The notes below the pieces were generated by a model that did not search any database, was not told the origin of the DNA, and was given only the letters and a program-made list of their open reading frames with translations. Shown piece by piece: positions 40,901 to 52,900 of a DNA stretch of 64,000 bases (its first letter is position 1; each line of letters starts with the position of its first letter). The position numbers and the translations under genes are program-made. Origin of the DNA: Camarhynchus parvulus (lineage: Eukaryota; Chordata; Aves; Passeriformes; Thraupidae); the NCBI RefSeq assembly GCF_901933205.1, contig NW_022148248.1, positions 62,001-126,000 of the forward strand, written 5' to 3'.

Positions 40901-43900
40901 GGGGACACTTTGGGGACACCTTGGGGACACTTTGAGGGCTGTGGGGCCGCACCTTGAGCAGCTTCTCGTCGCGCTCCACGGTGACCTCGGCCGGGTTGGT
41001 CTCGCGCGCGGCGTCCTCGGCCGGGGCCGCGCCCTGGGCCTGGCCCTGGGCCTGGGCCTGGCCCTGCCCCAGCAGCTCCTCCTCCTCGGCGCTCACCTCC
41101 TCGATCAGGTAATCCGTGATGTGCCGCAGCACCGGGTTCTGCGCCTGCTTGGGGACAATGGGCACATTGGGGACAGCAATGGGGACATTGGGGACATTGG
41201 GGACACTGGGGACATCACCCGCGATGTGCCGCAGCACCGGGTTCTGAGCGCGCTTGGGGACATTGGGAACATCAGTGGGGACAATGAGGACATTGTCAGG
41301 GATGTGCCGCAGCACCGGGTTCTGGCCCTCCTTTGGGGACACTGGGGACATTAATGAGGACATTGGGGACACCACTGGGGACACCGGGGATCCCCTGGTG
41401 ACATCACTGGTGACACTGGGGACGCTGGAGATGCCCCGGTGACACCACTAGGGTCACGCCAAAGGATCCTGGTGACCCCTGCGGTGACCCCGCGGTGACC
41501 CCTGCGGTGACACTGTGCCCCCGGTGTCTCACCCCGGGCTCGGCGGCGGGCGGGGGCTCGCTGTCCCCCCCGGCGCTGTCCCCCCCGGCTGTCCCGCGGC
41601 GCTGTCCCCGCGGCGGCGCCCGGGGGCTCCAGAGACGCCGGGCGTCCAGGGCCTGCACCAGGCGCGCGGCCAGCTTGATGTCGTGGCGCACGATGGGGCG
41701 GTGCTGCGTGAGCCCCGAGACGTTGCGCACGCGCCGCGTCAGGTCCCGGTTCACGCCGGGGCTCAGCTCGCACTCACGGAGCTGAAACACAGCAAAATCA
41801 CCCCAAAAACCCATCACAACAGCCCCAAAATCCATCAAAACCCGGCCCCGAGACGTTGCGCACGCGCCGCGTCAGGTCCCGGCTCACGCCGGGGCTCAGC
41901 TCGCGCTCACGGAGCTGAAAATCACAAAAATCCATGAGAATCACCCCAAAATCCATCAGAATCACCCCAGAATCCATGAGAATCACCCCAAAATCCATCA
42001 GAATCACCCCACCACAATCCCACTCATCAAATACAGACTGAAAATCCAATCATGAGAATCCCCCAATCATCAGAATCACCCCAGAATCCATTCGAATCCC
42101 CAAAATCCATCAGAATCACCCCAAAATCCATCAAAATATCCCAAACATCCATCAAACCCAGCCTGGGTCACGCCAGGGCTCAGCTCGCGCTCACGGAGCT
42201 GAAAATCACAAAAATCCATGAGAATCACCCCAAAATCCATCAGAATCACCCCAAAATCCATCAGAATCACCCCCAAAAACCATCAAGACTTCCCAAAAAA
42301 CCATCAAACCCAGCCTGGTTCACACCGGGGCTCACGGAGCTGGGAAACACAAAAATCCATGAGAATCACCCCAAAATCCATGAGAATTCCCTCAAAGTCC
42401 ATCAAACCCCCCCAAGCCCACGAAATGTGCCCGTTTTGCCCCAAAACACACCCGGATGTTCTGCAGGCTCCAGCAGATCTCCTTGATGTTCACGCTGCGG
42501 TCGAAGGTCACCCAGCCCCTCCTGAAGAACCTGAGAGGAGAAAAAACTCCCTTTGTGAGCCCAAAAACCCCAAAATTCCACCCAAAATTCGCCCAAAACC
42601 CACCCAGCCCCTCCTGAAGAACCTGAGAGGAGAAAAACCCCACAGTGAGCCTCAAAAACCCCAAAATTCCACCCAAAATTCGCCCAAAATCCACCCAGCC
42701 CCTCCTGAAAAACCTAAGAGGAAAAACTCTTTTGTGAGCCCCAAAAACCCCAAAATTCCACCCAAAATCCACCCAGCCCCTCCTGAAAAACCTGAGAGGA
42801 GAAAAAACTCTCTCTGTGAGCCCAAAAACCCCAAAATTCCACCCAAAACCCATCCAGCCCCTCCCGAAGAAAGTGAGAGGAGAAAAATCCCACAGTGACC
42901 CCAAAATTCCACCCAAAACCCACCCAAAATCTGCCCGGCCCCTCCTGAACAACCCGAGCTTTCTGTGACCCCAAAATTCCACCCAAAACCCACCCAAAAT
43001 CCCCAAAAATGCCCCCAAAATTCCACCCAAAACCCACCCAAAATCCCCCAAAAATGCCCCCAAAATTCCACCCAAAACCCCCCAAAATCCCCAAAAATGC
43101 CCCCAAAATTCCACCCAAAACCCCCAAAAATGCCCCCAAAATTACCCACCCAAAATCCCCAATCCCCCAAAATCCACCCAAAACCCACCCAAAATTCCAC
43201 CCGAAACCCACCCAGCCCCTCCTGAACCCCCCCAAAACCCCAAATTCCCCCGAATTTGCCCCAAATTCCGCTCACCTCCTCTCGGGCTGCGGCTCCGACA
43301 GCGCCACGCGCATGAACCCGGGGTAGCGCTTGCACAGCTGGGGGGGCACAGAGATTTTGGGGGGTTTTGGGGGAATTTTGGGGGATTTTGGGGCAATTTT
43401 GGGGGATTCAGGGGGATTTTGGGGGATTCAGGGGGATTTTGGGGGAATTTTTGGGGAACTTTTTGGGGTTTTTGGGTTTTGAGGGAATTTTGGGGGATTC
43501 AGGGGGATTTTGGGGGATTCAGGGGGATTTTGGGGGAATTTTGGGGGATTTTGGGGAACTCTTTGGGGTTTTTGAGGGAATTTTGGAGGATTCAGGGGAT
43601 TTTGGGGAACTCTTTGGGGTTTTTGGGGGTCCCAGCCTCACGGGACTCCCCCCGCACCACCACGATCTCTGGTTTCGGGGGTTTTTTAGGGGTCCAAGGG
43701 CTGGTTTTTGGGTATTTTTGGATATTTTTGGGTATTTTTGCATATTTCTTGATAATTTTGTGTATTTCGGGGTATTTTGGGGTATTTTTGGATATTTTTT
43801 GATAATTTCGGGTATTTTTGGATATTTCTGGATATTTCTTGATAATTTCGGGTATTTTTGGGTATTTTTAAATATTTTTGTATATTTTTTGATAATTTGG

Positions 43901-46900
43901 GGTATTTTAGGGTATTTTTGGATATTTTTGGGGATTTGGGGTATTTTTGGGATATTTTTGGGGATTTTGGGTATTTTTGGATATTTTTGGATATTTTTGA
44001 ATATTTTCGGGTATTTTTGGGGATTTTGGGTATTTTTGGATATTTTTGAATATTTTCGGGTATTTTTGGGGATTTGGGGTATTTTTGGATATTTTTGGGG
44101 ATTTGGGGTATTTTTGGGATATTTTTGGGGATTTTTTCCCCTCTCACCGCCACGATCTCGGCCTGGGCGATGTTGGGCGCGATGTTCCTCATGAACAGCC
44201 TTTTGAGCGGCCGCGTTTTGGGGGGGTTTGGGGGGGGTTTTTGGGGTGGTTTGGGGGTTTTTGGGGTGGTTTGGGGGGATTTTGGGGTGGTTTGGGGGGT
44301 TTTTGGGGTGGTTTTGGGGGTTTCTGGGGGTCCCAGGGCTGATTTCTCACCGCCACGATCTCGGCCTGGGCGATGTTGGGCGCGATGTTCCTCATGAACA
44401 GCGAGCACGTTTTGTGCAGGGGTCTCGGCCTGGCCTCGGGACCCCCCCCCGGGGCCCCCCCCGGCCCCTCCTTGGCCTTGGGGGGAGGGGAGGGGGCGCT
44501 GCCCGCGGGGGGAGGGGTCCCGGCCGCGTCCTCGGGGGGGGCTTTGTCCTCCTTGGGCTCCTCTGGGGGGGCACACGGGGGTCACGGGGACACCCCAGAA
44601 ATGCAGCACGGAGCCCCCCCCCAAATCATCGGGGCAGCAGAGACCCCAGAGACCCCAAACCCCACCCCAAATACCCCAAACCCCACCCAGAGACCCCAAA
44701 CCCCCACCCAGGGACCCCAAACCCCACCCAGAGACCCCAAACCCCACCCAGGGACCCCAAACCCCACCCCAAAGACCCCAAACCCCCACCCCAGAGACCC
44801 CAAACCCCACCCAGGGACCCCAAACCCCACCCAGAGACCCCAAACCCCCACCCCAAAGACCCCAAACCCCCACCCAGGGACCCCAAACCCCCACCCCAGA
44901 GACCCCAAACCCCACCCAGAGACCCCAAACCCCCACCCCAGAGACCCCAAACCCCACCCCAGAGACCCCAAACCCCACCCCAAATACCCCAAACCCCACC
45001 CAGGGACCCCAAACCCCCCCAGGGACCCCAAACCCCACCCAGGGACCCCAAACCCCACCCAGAGACCCCAAACCCCCCACCCCAGAGACCCCAAACCCCA
45101 CCCAGGGACCCCAAACCCCACCCCAAATACCCCAAACCCCACCCAGGGACCCCAAACCCCACCCCAAATACCCCAAACCCCACCCAGAGACCCCAAACCC
45201 CACCCAGGGACCCCAAACCCCACCCCAAAGACCCCAAACCCCCACCCAGAGACCCCAAACCCCACCCCAGGTACCCCAAACCCCACCCCAAATACCCCAA
45301 ACCCCACCCCAGAGACCCCAAACCCCACCCAGGGACCCCAAACCCCACCCCAGAGACCCCAAACCCCACCCCAAATACCCCAAACCCCACCCAGGGACCC
45401 CAAACCCCACCCAGGGACCCCAAACCCCACCCCAAATACCCCAAACCCCACCCCAGAACCCCAAACCCCACCCCAGAGAACCCCACCCAGGGACCCCAAA
45501 CCCCACCCCAAATACCCCAAACCCCACCCCCAAACCCCAAACCCCCCCAGGGACCCCAAACCCCCCCAGGGACCCCAAACCCCCTGAATGTTCCCTCAGG
45601 GGACCCCCACCCTTTTTCGCCCTCTCCCCCCAGTGTCCCCAGTGTCCCCCTCACCTTCTTCCCGCTCTCCCCAGTGTCCCCAGTGTCCCCTCACCTTTCC
45701 CGGGCTCTCTCCGTGTCCCCAGTGTCCCCAGTGTCCCCTCACCTTTCCCGGGCTCTCTCCGTGTCCCCAGTGTCCCCTCACCTTTCCCAGGCTCTCTCCG
45801 TGTCCCCTCGCTGTCCCCGCTGTCGCTGTCCCCGTCCTCGCTGTCCCGGCTGCGCTGACGCGGCCGCGCCTGCAGGGGGCGCCAGAGGGGGCGGGGCTTC
45901 AATAAAGGGGCGGGGCTTGCATGGGGGGGTGAAGGGATTTAATGAGGGCGAGAGGGACCGATAAGGGGAGGAGTACTTAGAGGGGTGTGGCTTATGTAGA
46001 GAGGCGGGGCTTGCCATGGGGAGGGGCTATTGGGGAGGTGGGGCTTGGCTGAAAGCCACACCCCTTGTTAGAAAACGAGTGTAGCTAATGAAAGGGGTGT
46101 GGTTTGTTACAAAAGGGGTGAGGTTTGTTACAAAAGGGATGAGGTTTGATAGAAACAGGTGAGGCTAACAGAAAAAGGGTGTGGTCATGTGGGGGCGTGG
46201 TCACTGACCTTGGCCCCGCCCTCCTTGTCACCTTCCTCAGCCTTGGGCCCCTTGTCTGGCCCCGCCTCTTCCTCCTCTGGCCCCGCCCCTGCAGCAGGCT
46301 CCGCCCCTGGCTCCGCCCCTTCAGCCTGTGGGGAGAGAGCGGGGGGGGGGTTCAAAGGGGACCCCAAAAGAACAAGAGACCCAAAAACAGCCCCCAAAAA
46401 ACACCCCAGGGGCAAAAGGGACCCCAAAATACCCCAAAAAACACCCCAGGGGCAAAAGGGACCCAAAAAAACACCCCAGGGGCAAAAGGGACCCCAAAAT
46501 ACCCCAAAAACACCCCAGGGGCAAAAGGGACCCCAAAATAACCCCAGAGAGCCCAAATGAGACTGTGGTGACCCCAAAAGAGCCCCCAAAGACCCCTGAG
46601 AATCAAAGGAACCTTAAAACACCCCCCAGGGAACCCCAAGGAAGACCCCAAGGACCAAGGGGACCCCAGAAACCCCCAGGGACCCCCAAAATCCCGCGAC
46701 CTTGGTGCCGTCGTCGCCGTCGGGGCGCTCGGCCGGGCCCTTCCCGGGGGGCTCCGGGGGCCTCGGCTCCTCCTTCTTGGGGCCTTCGGCCTTCTCAGCC
46801 CGCTCCTCCTCCTCCTCCTGCTCCAGGATCCGCAGGTCGTGCTCCGTGCCCCCCTCCATCTTAATCACCGCTGGGAAAACCGGGGAAAAACGGCAAAAAA

Positions 46901-49900
46901 ATGGGTTAGAAACAGCCAAAAATGGGGTTAAAGCAGCTAAAAAAATGGGGTAAACACCGCTAAAAATGAGGCAGAAATTGGTGGAATTAGGATCGGAAAT
47001 TGAGACACGCATGCATCCGTTTCCCCCCTCCATCCTGATCATTGTTAAAAATGAAAAGAAACATAAAGACTGAGAAAAAACTGCCAAAAATCTGGGTTAG
47101 AAACAGTCAGAAATGGGGTAAATGCAGCTAAAAATGGGGCAGGAATTCCTGGAAATCCGTTCCCCCTCCATCTTAATCACCGCTGGGAAAATGGGGGAAA
47201 AATGCCAAAAAATGGGCTCAAAACAGCCAAAAATGGGGTAAATGCAGGTAAAAAAATGGGGCAGAAATTCCTGGAAATCTGTTCCCCCCTCCAGCCTAAT
47301 CACTGCTAGAAAATGTGGAAGAGTGGAGAAAAAACACTAAAATCTGGGTTAGAAACACTCAAAAATTGGGTAAACGGAGCTAAAAATGAGGCAGAAATTC
47401 CTGGAAATAGGATTAGAAATTGAGAGAGGGATCTCCCCCCTTTTTCTCCCCTCACACTTTCCCACCTATTTCTCCCCTCACGTTTTCCTCCCTTTTTTCC
47501 TCCCCTCACATTTCATTTTTTTCCCCTCACACTTTGTCTTTTTCTCCCCACATTTCCTCCCTTTTCCTTTTCCTCCCCTCATCTTTTTTGCCTTTTTCTC
47601 CCCTACACACTTTCTTGTCTTTTTCTCCCCTCAGTTTCCTGCCTTTTTCCTCCCCTCACGTTTTCCCGACTTTTTTCTCCCCTCACATTTGCCTGCTTTT
47701 CTTCTCCCCTCACATTTCATTTTTCTCCCCTCACCATTTTTGCCAATTTCTCCCCTCACAATTTCCCTCCTTTTTCTCCCCTCACGTTTTCCTCCCTTTT
47801 TCCCCCCCTCACACTTCCTCCCTCTTCGTCCCCTTCCGTTTCCCCACCTTTTTTTCCCCTCACAATTTCCCTCCTTTTTCTCCCCTCATATTTCCTTCTC
47901 CCCCCCTCACATTTCCTCCCTTTTTCTCCCCTTGCACTTCATTTTTCTCTTCTCACACTTTGTCTTTTTCTCCCCTCACGTTTTCCCGCCTTTTTCTCCC
48001 CTCACGTTTTCCCGCCTTTTTCTCCCCTCACGTTTTCCCGCCTTTTTCTCCCCTCACAGCTTCTGTTTTCAAGTACTCTCCAGAATGGACTAAAACTATT
48101 CAAAAAGTAAGTTCGAAACTCTTGCAAATCTCTTAGAAACACCCAAAAATGGGTCAATAAACTCAGAAATGGGGCAGAAACAGCCAAAAATAGCTCAAAA
48201 ACCTCAGAAATGGAGCAAAACCACCCCCAATACTGGTCCAAAACCCTAAAGTGTGGGTCTGAAATGTTTCTGGGGCATCAGGAAGATTTTAGGGAGTGAT
48301 TTTAAGGAGATTTTAAGGGATTTTTTCTGCAGTGCCAGGGAGGAATTTTGGGATATCAGGGAAGGATTTTCCTGGAGTGCCACAGAGGAACTTTTGGGGT
48401 GTCAGAGAGGGATTTTTTTGGACATCAAGGATATTTTTGGGACATCAGGGCTATTTTTGGGCCATCAAGGATATTTTTGGTGCGCCACAAAAGCCCTTGG
48501 CAGCCCTCAGGACCCGTTTGGTGCACATTGCCGCAAACTTCTCCAGCTATTTTCAGCCACCACCCCCAGCGGGCGTCTCTGGGGGGACCCAAAATGAGAT
48601 TTTGGGTCTGGGGGTGCCGCGGGGGTACCTGCATCGAGCGTTTTGATGATCTGCGGGGCGCGGTCGATGTCCAGCAGCAGATTGTCGAACCAGCCGTGCT
48701 CCCACAGATACAGGAAAACGCCCAGGCGGTTCCTGAGGGCGGCCTGGGCCTCCTGCTGCCGCTTCCCGGCCTCGTCCGGGTGGTACTTGGAGCGAAACCT
48801 GGGAATTGGGGTGAGAAACGGCGAAAATGGGGCTCAGGGGGCTGCAGGGAACCCCCCCCGGCCCGCACGGTGATGGAGGGGAGCCCCCAAAATTGGGGGG
48901 GTTTGGGGAGGGGGAGTTTGGGGAATGGGGAGAGGGGAGGGGTGGGGGGGCTCGAATTTGGGTGTGAAATTGGCAGAATTTGGGTCTGAAATTGGGGAGA
49001 ATTTGGGTCTGAATTTGGGTCTGAAATTGGGGAGAATTTGGGTCTGAATTTGGGTGTGAAACTGGGAGAATTTGGGTCTGAAATTGGGGAGAACTTGGGT
49101 GTGACATTGGGAGAATTTAGGTGTGAAACTGGGGAGAACTTGGCTCTGAAATTGGGAGAATTTGGGTCTGAATTTGGAGAGAATTTGGGTCTGAAATTGG
49201 GAGTGAAATCGAAAGAATTTGGGTATGAAATTGGGTCTTAAATTGAGAGAATTGGGGTCTGAATTTGGGGAGAATTTGGGTCTGAAATTGGGAGTGAAAT
49301 CGAAAGAATTTGGGTCTGAAATTGGATCTGAAATTGGGAGAATTTGGGTCCGAAATTGGGTCTTAAATTGGGAGAATTTGGGTCTGAAATTAGATCTGAA
49401 ATTGGGAGAATTTGGGTCTGAAATTGGATCTGAAATTGGGAGAATTTGGGTCCGAAATTGGGTCTGAAATTGGGAGAATTTGGGTCTGAATTTGGGTCTG
49501 AAATTGGGAGAATTTGGGTCTGAAATTGAGACATTTTCAGGGACGTTTTTAAGGGAGATTTTACGTTTTTAGGGGTGTTTTGAAACACTTTCAGGAATAC
49601 TCTTAGGCCTGTTTTTTGAATTTTGGGGGTGTTTTTAAACATGCATCGAATGCAGGTTCCTGGGTGTTTTCATGTACATTTTTGGGTTGTTTTACACAGT
49701 TTTTATCACATTTCGAGTTCTTTTCAAAGTGTTTACGCACAATTTCGATGCAGTTCGTGTGAACTTTCAGTCTCATTTTTGGCGGGTTCTGGGCTGATTT
49801 GAGGAATATTTTGAGAGCATTTCCAGGGCACTTTTGGGGCATTTCTAGGACGTTTTGAGGAATATTTTGAGGGCGTTTCCAGGGTGTTTTTGGGGCATTT

Positions 49901-52900
49901 CTGGGCTGTTTTAGGATATTTTGGGATGGCGTTTCCAGGGCACTTTTGGGCATTTCTGGGCTTGTTTGGGATGGCTCTCTGAGGGCGTTTCCAGGTGTGT
50001 TCCAGGTGTTGTCAGGTGTCCCGTGGGGGGGTCGGGGGGGATGCTCATACCTACACTCGCCGCGAGCGTCGCCGTCCGCCGGGCCCCGAAAACTGCGGCG
50101 CTTTTAAAAACCCCGAAAATCGGCCGCGGTTTTTTTTGTTTTGTTTTGTTTTGTTTGTTTGTTTGTTTTCGGGCAAAACCCCACCAAAAAAATAAAATAA
50201 CAAAAGTCCCTGGCTACGTCCTGCACTGAGACCTCGCCGCATTGTGCGCGGCCCCGCCCTCTCTGCCTGCCCCGCCCGGCGGCTCCGCGGCTCCTCGGGG
50301 TGCTGGGGGAGAAGGGAAGCGTTAAAAATCCCCAAAATCCACCCCAAGATCCGCCCCAAAGCGTACCCCAAAACTGCCCCAAATCCAGCCCAAAACTGCC
50401 CCAAAACTGCCCCAAAACTGCCCCAAAACTGCCTCAAATCCAGCCCCAAAACTGCCTCAAATCCAGCCCCAAAACTGCCCCAAATCCGCCCCAAAACTGC
50501 CCCAAAACTGCCCCAAATCCAGCCCCAAAACTGCCTCAAATCCAGCCCAAAACTGCCACAAAACTGCCTCAAATCCAGCCCCAAAACTGCCACAAAACTG
50601 CCCAAATCCAGCCCCAAAACTGCCAAAATACTGCCCCAAATCCAGCCCCAAAACTGCCTCAAATCCAGCCCCAAAACTGCCACAAAACTGCCTCAAATCC
50701 AGCCCAAAACTGCCACAAAACTGCCCAAATCCAGCCCCAAAACTGCCACAAAACTGCCACAAATCCAGCCCCAAAACTGCCCCAAAACTGCCACAAAACT
50801 GCCCCAAATCCAGCCCCAAAACTGCCCAAATCCAGCCCCAAAACTGCCTCAAAACTGCCTCAAATCCAGCCCCAAAACTGCCACAAAACTGCCCAAATCC
50901 AGCCCCAGAACTGCCAAAATACAGCCCCAAATCCAGCCCCAAAACTGCCCCAAATCCAGCCCCAAAACTGCCACAAAACTGCCCCAAATCCAGCCCCAAA
51001 ACTGCCTCAAATTCAGCCCAAAACTGCCCCAAATCCAGCCCCAAAACTGCCCCAAATCCAGCCCCAAAACTGCCCCAAATCCAGCCCCAAAACTGCCCCA
51101 AATCCAGCCCAAAACTGCCTCAAATCCAGCCCAAAACTGCCACAAAACTGCCCCAAATCCAGCCCCAAAACTGCCCCAAATCCAGCCCCAAAACTGCCCC
51201 AAATCCAGCCCCAAAACTGCCACAAAACTGCCCCAAATCCAGCCCAAATCTGCCCCAAATCCAGCCCCAAATCTGCCCCAAATCCAGCCCCAAAACTGCC
51301 ACAAATCCAGCCCCAAAACTGCCCCAAAACTGCCTCAAATCCAGCCCAAATCCAGCCACAAAACTGCCCCAAATCCAGCCCCAATCTGCCCTCTCTGCCT
51401 GCCCTGCCTGGCAGCTCTGCAGCTCCTGAGGGTGTTGGCGGAGAAGGGAAGTGTTAAACCTGCAGAGACCCCAAAAATCCACCCCAAAATCCACCCCAAA
51501 ACCGCCCCAAAACTGCCCCAAATCCACCCCAAAACTGCCCTGAGACTGCTAGAATAAGGGAAGCGTTAAACCTGGAAAAACCCCAAAATCTACCCCAAAT
51601 TCACCCCAAAATGGTCCTGAGAGCACTGGGGGAGAAGGGAAGTGTTAAACTTGGGAGATCCCAAAAATCCGCCCCAAAATCCACCCCAAAACTGCCCCAA
51701 ACCCAGCCCTGAGAGTGCTGAGAGAAGGGAAGCATTAAACCTGCAGAGACCCCCAAAAATCCACCCTAAAACCACCCCAAATTCACACCCCAAAACTGCC
51801 CCAAATTCACCCCAAAACTGCCCCGAGGCAGAATTTTGGGGGTCCAGGGTGTTTTTTGTGGGTGCAGAATTGGATTTTTTGGGGTCTTCAGGACATTTTG
51901 GGGTTCCCAGCACATTTTTGGGGTGCAGAATTAGATTTTTGGGGTCTCCAGGACATTTTTGGGGTCTCCAGGACATTTTTGGCGTCTCCAGAACATTTCT
52001 GGGGTGCAGAACTGGATTTTTGGGGTCTCCAGGACACTTTTGGGGCACGAAAGGTTCCAGAACCCCCCCGCAGCATGTACCACTCCTCGTCCTTGTGGGC
52101 CAGGATTTTTGGGGTCTCTGGGACACTTTTGGGGTGCAGAACTGGATTTTTAGGGTCTCCAGGACATTTTTGGGGTCTCCAGGACACTTTTGGGGTGCAG
52201 AATTAGATTTTTGGGGTCTCCAGGACATTTTGGGGTTCCCAGCACATTTTTGGGGTGCAGAACTGGATTTTTGGGGTCTCCAGGACATTTTTGGGGTCTC
52301 CAGGACACTTTTGGGGCACGGAAGGTTCCAGAACCCCCCGCAGCACGTACCACTCCTCGTCCTTGCAGGCCAGCATTTTTGGGGTCTCCAGAACATTTTT
52401 GGGGTGCAGAACTGGATTTTTGGGGTGTCCAGGACATTTTTGGGGTCTCCAGAACATTTCTGGGGTGCAGAACTGGATTTTTGGGGTCTCCAGGACACTT
52501 TTGGGGCACGGAACGTTCCAGAACCCCTCCGTGGCACGTACCACTCCTCGTCCTTGCGGGCCAGCATTTTTGGGGCTCCCATGACATTTTGGGGTCTCCA
52601 GGACACTTTTGGGGCACAGAACATTCCAGAAGCCCCCGCGGCACGTACCACTCCTCGTCCTTGTGGGCCAGGAAGAACTCCTGCAGCTGCTGCCGCCGGA
52701 AGTCCAGCTTGTAGTCGTTGTAGCGCTTCACGGCCTCCGTCTCGTCCACGGCGTCGTCCAGGGACAGCAGGAACTCCTTGAAGCTCTTCATCACCGCGGG
52801 CGCCATGCCCAGGTCCACCTCCGCGATGGTGCCCAGCCTGGGGGGACAGCGGGGGTTTGGGGGCGATATCGGGGGATATCGGGGTTTGGGATCGATATCG

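Noticed and set aside
43686..45578. 630-codon minus-strand frame of [14 protein letters not shown] repeats
   Set aside because: Translation of the GACCCCAAACCCCACCCA array inside SRRT intron 8; crosses real exon 9 in the wrong frame.
50030..50330. A snRNA or tRNA gene in SRRT intron 4
   Set aside because: No promoter elements, cloverleaf or known snRNA boxes could be recognised; the T/G tract looks like simple repeat or mobile-element debris.
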